NCBI RefSeq assembly: GCF_020921035.1
Contig: NC_063153.1
Span: 16,864,001 to 16,928,000 of the forward strand
Source: Rhodamnia argentea
Taxonomy: Eukaryota > Streptophyta > Magnoliopsida > Myrtales > Myrtaceae
DNA: 64,000 bases
Direction of reading: 5' to 3'
The position numbers were made by a program, and so were the translations under genes. Below are positions 22,565 to 34,798 of the stretch, piece by piece (within the stretch, counting starts at the first letter, position 1; each line of letters begins with the position of its first letter). The notes below the pieces were generated by a model. That model did not search any database, was not told where the DNA came from, and saw only the letters and a program-made list of their open reading frames with translations.

Positions 22565-22925
22565 AGAATAGAGGCAAGTCTGCTCCAAAAGCTTGCCGGG
22601 TCCAAGAAATTTTCCCGGGAACACGCCAATCCGGAAGACTTTGACCAGGCATCGCACATGTTTCTTTGGAGACTTCGTGAGATGAAAATGAATGGAGAAG
22701 AAGGCGGGGGCCGCCGTAGATTCAATCCACATGAATTCAAACCCTCGAAGGGACGAGGAAATTTGCTGCGTAGGACCGCGTCAAACATGAGCTCGATGGA
22801 TGTGGTCCGTGGCATTGTGGTGATTCAATGCTCAGAATGCGACGGGGTCTTGTGCGACTTGGAGAGGAATGGTTACAGCAATGATAAATGAACATAATTC
22901 TGCAGATACTCTGCAAAAGTTTGCA
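22565..22925. repeat. R repeat, copy 2 (B-type)
   Basis: Same landmarks as R1 but with 'gctccaaaagcttgccggg' at the start. A plus-strand frame of about 114 codons (22,547-22,891) is open here and parts of it are open in R5 and R8. It matches no family I know and is broken in the A-type copies. It is recorded as a repeat rather than a gene. Confidence 0.6.
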
Positions 22926-23094
22926 TACAGGAGTTCCGGGCTTCGACCTGGAACTCCTGTGTGTTTGGCTAAAGGGATGGGGTAGCGACATAACGATATC
23001 TTATTCTCGTGGACGAAACCACATCGTGCAAAACTTGCCACATCATGCAAAACTTACCACATCTTATAGCAAATTTGGTGTACATTTTAGTGTA

Positions 23095-24433
23095 AGGGCC
23101 TATATGTTAACGATTTTGTTTCTCTAATTCTGTTTATTAAAACAAAAATGAATGAAAATCATGGTTGTTAACATAAATAATTCTCATTCTGATTTTGTTC
23201 CCGGAAACAGTTTTAGAGCAAAAGCAAAAGCAAAAACAAAAACAAAAAAGTTAGTTACGGAAAAAGAATCGTTTTTTAGAATCACAAAATAGAACACATC
23301 TATCGCATTTTTCTTTCAGTTCTTTTATCACTTTTCACTCGATCTAAAATGTAACGATGTCTCATTTTCAAAGAAAAATATACAAGATAATAAAAAATAA
23401 AAATAAAAATAAAAAAATTCGACAAAATTAAAAAAAAATCAAAAAATTTCAGAAAATCCGTAAAAATAGAAGAAGCTTAGATTAGGCTAGTTTGACTTCA
23501 TTTTTATTGGGCCTAGATTCCCTAGATTTCATAAATTTTATTCATTTTTGGAAAAATCATAAATACTTTTGAAATTAAACCCGAACCATATTGCTTTAAG
23601 CCTTTACGGCTTCTTTGGGTTTTTATGATGCAATTTATCAATTTCATGATTCCCTAATTGATCGCACTTGATTTCATTGGTTGTGATTTGTATAGGTTTA
23701 AGTGCTTTTTACTTAGTCTAATTTTAGAAAATTTAGAAAAAGACAAAAAGAACCCGCATGAACAGTTAGCATTGTCAAAAGGGCATCATTGGAAACACCT
23801 ACGTAATCAAGTCCCTAGACCCTAAATTTCTCCAATTACGTAGAATCGAACGGTTTCTCTCGATTGTTCAATAAAGTTTTCGATCTACCTTCCTCAAATA
23901 CTAGTACCGACTTCATTTGTCAGTACACATCAACATGTCATTGATCACACTAAGATCGAATTTGGTATTCCTTCATTGCGATTTGATATAGACTCGTGAA
24001 GGTCCTAGTTAATCCGAAAGCACGCACTAACCTAACATGGTCTATCTTTTTTAAAACTTAAAATTACTCGTCATAATATGACAATTAAACATAATAACAC
24101 GAAAAAAATATTATATGTAATATGTAATATGTTAGACAAGAGAATCAATATAAATTAATCTTCGATTAATTCGAAATTTTGGATGAAATTTCACAAAGTA
24201 ACTATAATTATTTAACTTAAATGACAAAAATTGAGAAGAGAAATTATTTTCAAGAATAAAAATTTTATACAGTTATCAAGCACGTTTCTGTTTCAGGAAT
24301 AGAAATTTTATGCATTTACCAAGCACGTTCCAATTCTCTAAAACTCATCCCGAGAATAGAATCAAAAAAAAAAAAAAAAACAATTCTAATCAGAATTACA
24401 TTTTAGAATTAGAATCGTTGCTATGCATGCCCT
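23095..24433. mobile_element. 1.34-kb inverted-repeat element, unit 1
   Basis: Left end agggcctatatgttaacgatt and right end (reverse complement) agggcatgcatagcaacgatt are inverted repeats. The interior is AT-rich and non-coding. Copies in units 2 and 3 (36,792-38,182 and 50,629-51,976) have cleaner ends (AGGGCCTG). It is probably a non-autonomous DNA transposon; no clear target duplication, so the superfamily is left open. Confidence 0.55.
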
Positions 24434-26649
24434 AAGTGATCAATCCACAAAGCCGGAGTGTTCCTATTTATAAAGTTCACTGCATAAGAGGAAACTATCT
24501 ACAATTTTCTGCACATCTCTGATCTTACTGTCAAGAGTCCTGTGCATGTTTAGCATCTCAGTCACAGCAGAATTATTCCCGCCTGCACCGCCATGATAAC
24601 GAACGCTAAAACTTCCCGTCTATACATTCGTCCCACAAATAAATTACAACCCGCCGCTTACCCGATGCTCGATTAGCAGGGCCAAAGGGCCAATTTTCCA
24701 AGGATCGTAAGAGTTCAATCAGGTCATGACCTGATAATGAGCAGCTTCCGATAAGCTCTATACTGCATGAATCCCGCAAAAAATCTGGCCTGATTGAGTA
24801 GCAATTTTCCTGGATAAATTCCTGAATGCTCGACGGTTATGCTAAAATAGTTTGAATAGGCGGGGAAACTGTAGTCTTAATCTCTTCCATCTGCTCCTAA
24901 CAAGAGTCGGGTGCAATGCCAACACGTGCTCAGGCATAAAATCATGTCTTGTTAATATGCCCACCACAGGCGATCTCTGCAATGAAAGAGCGTCAAGGTT
25001 AAACAGAACATAAACATTAAAAAAAAAAAAAATACGTTCAACCAGAGCAGGATGTATTACAATAAATTCACCCCCGTTCACATCGAAGTATCACACCAAA
25101 TACTCGCAAGAGATGAGAAGAAAAATCAATCGTGATCCCTCACCCTGATCTCCTCCGATTTTCAAGTGAAACTAGGAAGCCACTAATTGTCAAGTAGCTG
25201 TATTTACAGAATTTCAGCTGAACGGAGAGGAGAACATCTTAGTGCAAAACTGAGCTAGTGAAGATACAAAAATGTTTGGCAGTCCTCACCAGAATCCTTT
25301 TCACAGGGTTAAACTCGAACATAAGAAATATAATCTAGTGAAATAAGAATGGAATAGGTGAGGGTGAGAAAATCGAGCACATGAGGGCAAAGGAGGATGG
25401 TATTAGTGTACTTCTGAAAAATGGCACCCAATTTGCTGAAAAGAAGGACGGCATCTCTGTTCTCTACATATCGTCAATTATCCAACCAAGAAGACAAAGC
25501 CTATTTTGCAAGTAGACACAGGGCTAGAGCAAGATCAGTGAATTATGTTGTAATACTCTGATGCAAAAGTAAAAAAGAACAATAGAATAGCTTTCGATAG
25601 AATTAAAGAAGTGAAGAAGAGAGCTAACGCCAGAGATTTTAGGTATCACCAGCAGATGTCTCAAGCCAACTTCCCGGAAAAGTATAAGAGCCTTCGCAAG
25701 TGACATCGTCTCCACGACCGTGTAAGGTGAAGCATTAGTAAATGGATGTAAATCCAAGAACATCTCCATCTCTTCTTCAGTCAATTCTATATCTTCTATC
25801 AAATTATAATGACCCAATCCCCTCTTCATGAAATCCTCCGCTGAAATCTGCTTGAAGGCATCAATATCTGCCGGAACTGGATCAGTCAAAAAAGCTTTCT
25901 TCTTTATAAGCTCTGTCAGATGAGCACGTAGAATCAACCCATACAGAAAGGGGGACTCTGAATGTGGAGGTTCATCAATTACGGGAAACCCGTTGTGCCT
26001 GGTAGTTCGCAACACGTGTACCACATTAGCGACCTTCTCGATGCCATGAAACAGCTGAAGGGCCCGCTCACTACATCACCAACCGTTAGTTGTCTCATAT
26101 ATGGCTCGGCATGGGTCTCAAGGTAAGGAAAGCCCTTTGCTTTCATTATAAGGTCATAGATGTTGCCGTTGAAAGCATCAGCTACCATCTTTGAAATAAG
26201 AAGAACCACCATCATCAAGGGCAGCAACAACAGATTGTTAGTCAGTTCCAAAAGGATTACACAGAGAGAAACTGTCATCCTCATAGATCCACCAAGAAAA
26301 GAAGCGGCACCCAGCACAGCAAAAAGACCACGGTTAAGATTGGAATGAGAACCGACCAACATTCCAACAAAACGCCCATAAGATGCGCCAGTAACTATTA
26401 CAGGAACAAAAAGGCCAGCAGGAGCAACAACGCCATAGCTAAGTATACTCAAGAAAAAACAAGTGACAAAGAATATAATTATAGAAGAGTAATGGAACTC
26501 GTCATCCGTGCCCTTGCTAAAGAGATTTTTTATTGCATCATCATTGGTGTTAAATATTAGGCTGGCAAGGTCGTTGTAATGTCCAGAAGGATATTGAAAC
26601 TTCTTGTAGTTGCCAGATCGGCCTATTCTGGGTCTCCATTTGATTTAGT
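24434..26649 (-). pseudogene. truncated CLC-c copy 1 (3' UTR, exon 7, part of exon 6, scrap of exon 1)
   Basis: Exon 7 is at 24,842-24,976 and the exon 6 remnant at 25,629-26,627, homologous to the intact gene at 52,385-56,635. The frame is broken by loss of one G in a G-run near 26,060. At 26,627 the exon 6 sequence jumps directly to about 20 bp of exon 1 (ctgggtctccatt...), skipping everything between the positions equivalent to 54,171 and 56,608. That scrap then joins the LTR. The copy lacks all the ion-selectivity motifs encoded by exons 3-4 and cannot make a transporter. Its splice donor and 3' end remain, so spliced read-through RNA is possible. Confidence 0.9.
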
Positions 26650-26878
26650 GTGAGAGAGTGGACATAGGCTTACCAAAAGCCGAATTACTATAATCTCTTG
26701 TGCATTATCTTTTACTCTCTACTTACCTCTATTTACTGTCTGGTAGAAATATTGCATGATTCCGTTGACTACATCCTCTCCTATCAAAGTTGAAGTTTTC
26801 AATTCCGCATTATCTTATCGAGTTTGATTATATTAACCTATTCATCCCCTCTAAGTGTTTGGTCTAGCCAAAACAACA
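26647..26878 (+). mobile_element. 3' fragment of the solo LTR (junction copy 1)
   Basis: Matches 14,526-14,755 at about 90 percent by eye (tggacataggcttaccaaaa..., ending ccaaaacaaca). It is bounded on the left by the CLC exon 1 scrap and on the right by LecRLK-A sequence. Confidence 0.8.
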
Positions 26879-27344
26879 CCTTGATCTAAATGTTGAGTAG
26901 GCAATATCGTATCGGTCGGTTGGCTAAACGTCTCCCACAGGTTAACGTAGCTCCGGCCAAATAGGACAATGCTCCCCGTGTGGAGCATGGCTGCATACGC
27001 TACACGGTATGGTTCTGGTTAGGAGACCACAACTCTCTTCCTTCTGGTCGGCAAGCACCAATCGGACTGTCGGCAGTCAACTGGATCTTCGAACCCTCCG
27101 GTGCTAGATTATCGCCATTCGTGGACCAGACGATGGCCTTGTCCTCTATCTTCTCAAACCATATAGCCAACAAATGAGCTCCTCTTCCCATTTTCCGGAA
27201 CCCGAAGGCGAACTCGCCAGACGGTGACAGCCAGTAAGAGTTCCTGTCATTCGCTGTTAACGAGGAGCCCAACGTGAGGTCGCTGTTGGTCTGAGCTTTG
27301 GCGGAAAGTGGAAGTGTGCCAAGTACGAGAAGGAATCGGAGCAT
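26879..27344 (-). pseudogene. LecRLK-A 5' fragment, copy 1
   Basis: ATG at 27,344 starts an intact signal peptide (MLRFLLVLGTLPLSAKAQ) and about half of a B-lectin domain. The frame stops after SPNQNHTV near 27,001, where about 10 bp present in LecRLK-A are missing. The rest of the kinase gene is absent because the sequence runs into the LTR fragment. It could encode only a short secreted lectin-like peptide of about 115 residues. The upstream TATAAAG is kept. Confidence 0.8.
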
Positions 27345-27428
27345 CACTGAAGCCAAAGGAGATGAAATTCCTTTCAGGTGCTCCTTGAGTGGATCTACTT
27401 CAGCGTTAAGGATGAAAAAACCAGCGCT

Positions 27429-27435
27429 CTTTATA
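27429..27435 (-). promoter_or_regulatory. candidate TATA box of LecRLK-A fragment 1
   Basis: TATAAAG on the minus strand about 90 nt upstream of the ATG at 27,344; same position as in LecRLK-A. Confidence 0.4.
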
Positions 27436-27589
27436 GAATTGATGTCTCTCTGGTACGCCCCGTCGTTCAAGGCAGATGACGATCCGTTCTCCATGCTTTT
27501 TACGAGAGCTAGTTCGAGCCAAGTCGGTCGCACTCGGGCTTTCCACGTTAACGTTGCGGACGTAAATTTAAAACAATGACTTGGCATCA

Positions 27590-29650
27590 TGTATGAATCA
27601 GCAAGGACGACCTGTTATGTCCTAAAGTACTTTCTACCAGTCAACATTCTTGTCATTGAGACGTTGGACGGCTCGGAATTGGGTTTTCCCTTAACTATCT
27701 TCCGAGTGAATGTATCTTACTTGTGTTGCGCGTTCTCGATAATATATAAACTAATTGATCAAGCTTTTGATTTGCTTTTTTTTTTTTTTTTTTTGGTTGA
27801 AAGCTTTTGTATTTGGCACTTGCGAGATTATAGATAGCTGTTTTCGCCATGATCAAAGTTCCACAAAACTTGTTAACATTGAAATTTCATGTAAAAGTTG
27901 ACTGGCCGTATTTTTTCATCCGCTCAAAACAATTTATAGTTTTGGAACGAAAGTATACCTTTCCCAAATCTAATATCCACGTGTAGATTTGCCAATTATC
28001 TTTTGATTTAACAAGCAGCCCGTCACTTGTCAACAGGACAATGAATCCACCCGCTTGACATCTAGCAAGAGATTACCAAGTGTTTTATATTTTCAAGTGA
28101 ACTCGTCGATTGACCAAGTAAATCATCAACAAAATACAAAATTGGTTTTTTTAGAGTTTTACAAGTGGCTCCCTTCGGTTAATCAAGAATCGATCAACGA
28201 AAAAATAATTACCCAATGTTTTAACATGCAAATTTTAGGTTTTATCTTGTTTTTTTTTTTTGTCAAAAGTAACATTTCGTATCATTCACTAGGAGACGAG
28301 AGAAAAATTTCAGTTCAAACGAAAATATATATTGGATAATTTCAAAATAAAACAAGCTCCAGATGAAAAGAGAAATCATTAGAACAAGGTTATGGATCAT
28401 ACGCTTAAGAGCGTCTCTATGACTTTTTCACAACATAATCGGCAGCTGATAACCGAATTTGTCTTTAGTAATGAGCACACACTGAAAACTCTATCTATTG
28501 CTATGGCTTTATCTTTCAATGGTGCGCGCCTAGATTTGGTGTCATCTACTTGCTGAGCCAACAGCTGGTCCTAGTTTTTTTTTTTTCCTCTCTCTCTCTC
28601 TCTCTCTCTCCTTCACACACTTTCTTCTTCAACCACCATGGATGGGAGGGGTTGACCTAGATCTCTCCCCCCTCTTTCTTTTCTTAAGCTGTTTTATTTT
28701 CTATTTTCTCTTCTTGCTTTTCTCTCTTTTAGGAGTTTTTCTCTTCCTATTTAGTCTAAATCTGGAAGCTCTTTTATCTTATTTTTTAGGAGATTTCTAT
28801 CTCGTTCTAGTTTAGATTAGGGTTTTCTGCTTGTATGTTTTCGGAGTTTCGCTCTTCTCGGGTTTCATCGGTGAATAAGTCCAATTTCAAAAAGGATCAA
28901 AGGAGTTTTGTGAAGGTTTCGCTCTCACGGGTGTCAATTCTATACTCGTTCAATCAATTTTATATTGTTCGAGTCTTGCATATAGTGGTAGATCACTAAA
29001 ATTGCTTTAAAATTAAGGATTTTATCTTGTTCGAATTTTGTATAAAGTGGTTTAAAATTTTACGAGTGAGCCCGTCAAGTAATTAGTAACTTGCTAATGA
29101 AACCATGATGCGGCCAAGTGGGGTAAATTTCTAAAGAAGTTAATAATTTACTATTTCAATGTTTGGCAACTTACTAAGCTAAAAGCCAGCTTAAGTTGGT
29201 AAATTACTACTTACACGGTCCTTAACTGTACTCGCAAGATCTTGTCTCCAAAGACAGCCTCCTAAGTTACTAATTTCACTGCTAAGTTTTTGTTGTGAGT
29301 GGTAAATTATATTCTACTTGTTCCTTACTCTGCTAGTAACTTGTTATCGTGTGAGTTGATTTATGTCGAGTCATTAAATTAGCAGGTAAGTCATTAATTT
29401 TACCGCTAACTTTTATTTTAAGGGCTATATTCCTAAGAAAATTGATAACTTACTCTAGCATTTAATGTTGGTAAATTGCTAACATTGTCCGTAAATTACC
29501 ATCAGTAGGTTGGACAACTATTGTATGATATTGCCAAAAGTACCCTGCACAGAAATTTGTTGACAAACGGAATATGATAATTCTACGTGATTGGAGTAGG
29601 CTTATGTCGTAATTTCACTGGTCGGCAGCGCAAACTTATCTAATTTAGAA
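27590..29650. other. unit 2 spacer, no gene
   Basis: Counterpart of 15,480-17,540, including the CT microsatellite (about 28,588-28,612) and the motif-dense stretch (about 29,050-29,530). No coding sequence recognised. Confidence 0.5.
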
Positions 29651-29654
29651 CAAG

Positions 29655-30085
29655 GCAAGTCTGCATGGGCGTGACCCTTAAGCTTGCCGTGCCGTGACCC
29701 GGAAACTTCCCAAGAAGAAACAGACACATTTGGAAGACTATGACAAAAAAAATTCTTCTATGTCTGGTGGAGATTTTATGAGATGACGACGATGGAGAAG
29801 AATGCAGAGACCGCAGTTGATTCATTCCCTATGAAATCAAATCAAACTGATTATAAGTTGTTTCGTGGAAATTGAATGTTTTGGTCATAATCGCAGATGC
29901 TTGAACGTACGTGAAAATTTCCTATGATGTCCCACATCAAAAGTGCGCTCCATGGATGTGATCTGTGGCGTTGCGGTGATGTAACGCTTAGACTTCAATG
30001 AGCCTTTTGCAGCTTGGAGAGAAATGGTTACGTCAATTGATGAACAAGCATAATTCTGCATATACGCTGCAACAATTTGCATCGA
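29655..30085. repeat. R repeat, copy 3 (A-type)
   Basis: Counterpart of R1 in unit 2. Confidence 0.6.
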
Positions 30086-31459
30086 GGAGGGGTTAATAAA
30101 AATGAGGATAAGTGCACAAGAAGTCTCAAAACTTATCGTCAAAGTGCAATCGAATATTAAAACTTTGAAAATGTGCGATCAAGCCATAAAACTTGTTAAA
30201 GTGATGCAATCAGATCTCTTCGCTAGCTCGTTCACTTTGGCTAACGGAAAAAGTTAATCTTTCCATTGATGTTCAAAGAGTGAGAGGCTGATGTTGCCAT
30301 GTCAACCATTTTAGAATAGAGAAATACTAAAAGATATTACTAATCAAATGTTCTTTGGTGCAACTAGAATATGAATAATTGTTTTCAAAATTTTAGAGAA
30401 ATAAAAATCAGAGTAAAAGGAAAAATCAAATAAAAAAATTGCTTGTGTCGATCACAAAAATACTTGAATAAAAAATATTTTCATCATCTAAGAAAATGTT
30501 TAGATATAAATTTTTATCGATAATAAAAATATATTTCATTGACTAATTACTACAAGCGATATAGGCGATTATTTTTAAGAAAATATTTTCCAAATTGTTT
30601 ATTTTTCACGAAACAAATGCAAGCTAAGAAGCATAATCAAAATCATAAGGTGAATGAACTTGACCCGTTGCCCAAATAATTTAATGGGGGCCGGCCACAT
30701 GGAGATGGAATTGGGCCACATGCTCTTGAAATTGACCGGGCATTGGAGATCTTGAGAACTGGAGGGACAAAGGAGGAAGATATACATCGACTGTAGCTCA
30801 CGGAGTGATCTGCAGACTCTGATTTCTTTGGCCTGCAAGAAGTAAATTGGTCGCAAAGAAAAGGAAGTGAGAGTCCCTTCTGTATGAATAGAAACGCAGC
30901 AGAACTGTTGAAATCGGGATTTCCGGGCAACGATCCACACCTCGAGGATCGGCAAGTTTCGTATAGATCTCATCGCTTAATTCAGCAGATGAGATCTGTT
31001 TTGCTTGGATCAGGTTAAAACACTGTTCTACCGCCTCGAATGCAACTTTGATGAAGCAAAATTGTCGATGAACACATTAGTTTTTTCCCGCGACATACAG
31101 GGATATGAATCCACCCATAATTCTTTAGAGATTCGACACGATATGGCCAGTGATTTTATATTTTTCTGTGACCGATTCTGCATCATTCGATGTAGTTACT
31201 CGATCACTTAACAATCTGAATCTCTCTTCAAAGTTGCATGCCGCCTGCAATGCAATCCGTTTTCGCCGACAATCATCAGCCCGTTCTCTCCTGGATACGT
31301 GCGAGGGAATGTTAAAAGCTCGAGCAAGATTTAGCTTATTTAAGCGGGATCCATGCGAAGAACCTTATGAAACACTTTATTCTGGCGTAATAGCACTAAC
31401 AGACAATACCAAATACTTCTCATGATTACACAGGACACCAGTTGTCTTACTGAGCAAAA
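30086..31459 (-). other. unit 2 AT-rich repeat and LecRLK-B2 3' flank
   Basis: Counterpart of 17,971-19,342. No gene. Confidence 0.45.
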
Positions 31460-33784
31460 TCATATTGAACTGATAAAAGAGGTTGGATCTGGAGGGACTG
31501 AGACCTCAACAGCTCCTTCCAACATCTGAGTGATTTTCTTCATGGTTGGCCTCAAAGCCGGGTCTTCCTGGATGCACCACAACGCGGTCATCACAAATCT
31601 TCTCACCCTCCTTATGTCGCTTGATGCCTCCTCATCGCTCTCCACTAGCTCGAGCATGCTCCCCTCGTGGTAGCAGTCATACACCCAGTCGACCAGCACA
31701 ATTTGAGCTTCGCTTTCCGCTTCTGGCTCGTAGTTCTTTCTGCAGCAGATGAGCTCTAGCAACAGAATGCCGAAGCTGTAAACGTCTACTTTTCCAGAAA
31801 TAGGCATGTTCCTGAACCATTCCGGTCCTAAATAACCTCTGGTTCCTCTAACCCCGGTGGTGGTTCGTGTTTGGTTCGCCATCAAGAGTTTAGCCAATCC
31901 GAAGTCTGATATTTTTGCGGTCAGAGAGCCATCAAGAAGAATATTTTGCGGCTTGATGTCGCAGTGGATTATATGCCTGGTGCAATCATCATGCAAGTAA
32001 GATAGCCCCCGCGCAACACCACAGGCAATTTCTACTCTTCTGTACCAGCTAGGCCTCGAAGAGCCAAAAAGGAAATCCGCCAAGCTGCCGTTGCTCATGA
32101 ATTCATACACCAGAAGTCGGTGCTGACCCTCATTGCAGAATCCAAGCAACTGCACTAAGTTCTTGTGGTTAGTTTGGCTGATCGCACTCACTTCTCTTTC
32201 GAACTCCTTTTCCCTTTCTCCGGTCTTTGTCGCCAACACTTTCACCGCCACAAAGTTTGTATCTTGGGATCTGAGAACACCTTTGTACACTGCTCCAAAA
32301 GCACCCCTACCCAGTTCTTCTTTGAATCCACCTGTTGCTTCTTGAAGCTCCCGAAATGTGAAAGTCTTCGTGCCTGCAGCTTGATTGATCGGGACTGGCC
32401 GTGACAACTTAGCTTTCCTAGATCGGAATCTTCTATAAATTAAACAGGTAATGAGGAGTAAAAGCAAGTTCACAAACACCGAGCTACTCAACAGCACTGA
32501 TCCGATGATAATCAGGGTTGAATTCTTGTTTTTCTTCTGGCCGTCTCCTGTGGATTTTGAAGTCGAGTTCTGTATCCTCTTTTTCCAGCAAGTTCCCTCG
32601 TCGCTGAAAATAGCAACTGCGCAAAAACAATCAACCAAGCAGGCCTCTCTGCACCAGTCCTCAGTTTGTGCCGCGCTACGCTCATAATCAGAAAGTGGCC
32701 AGTTTGTATGGAGCAGGCGATTGAAAGTGAACTGGTCTGTCTCGGGCCTACTTTCGTCACAACTCTGTGGTGTGAAGTCCTGTCTGCATCCGTTCATCTC
32801 GTTCGTTGAATCTAACGGAGTATATCCAGGTGGGCAGTGGCATCGGGGCCTCTGATCGTCTCCAAGACTACAGTAGCTGTTGAAACCACAAGCTCCAGTA
32901 CCGATATTTAGCGGGATGCTTGTGCATATGTTTGGAGGGACCGGGGAAGAGACCACCGACCAACCCCTTGACCATCTGGAACTTGAATTTGCTGTCTTAG
33001 GGTGGACATATTGCCTGAAGACCCCATCGTATTCAAGGATCGCCCTTTGGTAAAATGCGCTGCTCGAGACTGGGTCTGAGGTGACGAGTTTGGGTACTGC
33101 TCCATTCGTTGCCGTGAGGTAGACCTGACCACTTTGATTGAATATCAATTGGAAGCCGCTACCATTGGTATTGATGACCCAGTAAGCATCTGAGACATCC
33201 AGCGGGGTAGGAGTGGCATAGAACGCGAGATTTCCGTCTTGTAGTATGAAGTGGAATCTCCCAGCGGAGTAATTCATTTCGGAGTAGCGAGCGATAACTT
33301 TAGTCCCTTGATCTAACTGTTGCGTAGGAAGTATCGTGTCCGTCGGTTGGTTGAACGTCTCCCACAAGTTGACATAGTTCCGGCTCACCAGGACAAAGTT
33401 CCCCGTGTCGAGCAGGACCGCATACGCTACACCAGCGACGGTTGGGTTAGGAGACCACAACTCTCCTCCTCCTGGGTCCTTAAGCACCAGCCGACCGTCG
33501 GTGGTCAACTGGATCTTCGAACCTTCTGGTGCTAGCTTATCGCCGTTCGCCGACCAGACTATTGTTTTGTCCTCTATCTTCTCGAACCATATAGCCAACA
33601 AATGAGCTCATCTTCCCATTTTCCGGAACCCGAATGCAAACTCCCCCGACGGGGACAGCCAGGAAGAGTTCCTGTCATCCGCTGTCAACGAGGAGCCCAA
33701 GGTTAAGTTGCGGTGGGTCTGAGCTCCGGCGGAAAGGGGAAGCGCAACAAGTACTAGAAGGATTCCTAGTACCATTGAAACCAT
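31460..33784 (-). pseudogene. LecRLK-B2: near-complete lectin kinase with a nonsense codon
   Basis: Same gene as LecRLK-B1, with the start codon at 33,784 and end SFISSI at 31,460. Codon 59 reads TGA (33,610-33,608) where B1 has GGA in M-G-R-G-A; translation from the normal start would stop after 58 residues. Downstream the frame is open for about 713 codons. A 63-bp in-frame deletion (near 32,575) removes 21 residues between the PAN domain and the transmembrane helix (CWKKRI joins QNSTSK). The APE motif reads GPE, shared with B3. A late downstream start could give an intracellular or membrane form without a signal peptide, but that is speculation. Confidence 0.9.
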
Positions 33785-34044
33785 GTTAGATGAAACTTGC
33801 GTGCTCCTTGAGGTGAGCTACGGCCTACTTCAGACTTAAGGATGGAAAACCAGCCTTCTTATGTAGATTTTCCCCCTTTCTATGCTACCCGAGTCTCCGC
33901 CGTACGTCCCCGTCGTTCACAGCGGTTGACTATTCCTTCTCCGTTAAATGTCCCACAGCTAGTTTGAACTTTGAACCTAAGTTTGTGGATAGGCTTTGCC
34001 CATATCAAAACATAGTTGACATATATCTACAATAATACTTTTAC

Positions 34045-34151
34045 CAAATTTTCCGAAGTTTTAGAAAAAATTTCAAATAAAGGCTGAAACTGGATCTTGT
34101 TTAAAATAAGAACTTCTCCAGGTCTTTAATTGAGGAAATGTAGACACTTCT
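34045..34151. repeat. Mutator-like arm fragment, unit 2
   Basis: Short counterpart of 21,985-22,160 with an internal deletion. Confidence 0.35.
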
Positions 34152-34550
34152 GTAGTAAAAGCAAATGATTAAGCAAAATATAAGGTGATATTTGTAGATA
34201 TAATTTATTAATCAATCTTGTTTTTTGTCTTAATAAACCATTTGAAAGTATATGATCAGTATCCAATTTTTGCGATTTGATCTTTAAGTTATTGAGGCCT
34301 TTTTTTCTTCCTTTTTTGCCCTTTTCACTTAATTTTGTTTCTGTTTTCCTTAAAGTTCTTATTAGTTCTATTATTATATTCATCCAAATATTAGAAAGAT
34401 ATTATCTTATTATCTTATAATATCATCATGGATGGTAATTTTCTGATAACAATATCTTTGTAAATTTATTTTTCTTCATTTTCTTCATTTTTCCCTTTTC
34501 TTTTTTTAATAGAAAACAATGGTGAATGAAAACTTTTCAAAGTTAGAATA
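34152..34550. repeat. S repeat, unit 2 first copy
   Basis: Counterpart of 22,164-22,560. Confidence 0.6.
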
Positions 34551-34629
34551 AAGGCAAGTCTGCTCCAAAAGCTTGCCGGGTCCAAGAAATTTTCTTAGGA
34601 ACACACCAATTTGGAAGACTTTGACCAAG

Positions 34630-34798
34630 TGTAACATCTTGTCCCACATCGCCTAGGCCCTCTTTTGATTTGTAAGACGCGTTTTCTAAGAGTTGTATGG
34701 GTGGCCTCGGAAGAACAAAACTATGAGAACTGTGTGTCCAAAGTGGACAATATCTTGGAAGTGGCGCAGCGAAAGCGTGGTGGGCCTAGGCCGTTACA
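34630..34798 (+). mobile_element. TRIM-like solo LTR, 169 bp, with 5-bp target duplication
   Basis: Starts TGTAACATCTTGTCCCACAT and ends GGCCGTTACA. It is flanked by CCAAG on both sides (34,625-34,629 and 34,799-34,803). The internal phrase 'aaagtggacaatatctt' is typical of small plant TRIM-class LTRs. The empty site is preserved in unit 1 (gaccaggcatcg near 22,645), which proves insertion. A counterpart is at 48,500. Confidence 0.75.

Larger units (their letters stand above)
14526..26648. repeat. tandem array unit 1 (about 12.1 kb)
   Basis: Runs from within the solo LTR of LecRLK-A, through the LecRLK-A 5' end, spacer, LecRLK-B1 and upstream block, to the truncated CLC copy 1. The same order recurs in units 2 and 3. 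It is shorter than unit 2 mainly because it lacks the duplicated S-R block with retroelement insertions found at 34.6-36.0 kb. Confidence 0.85.

Noticed and set aside
25524..26452. Two overlapping minus-strand frames as separate genes
   Set aside because: They are the two halves of one frameshifted CLC exon 6 remnant.
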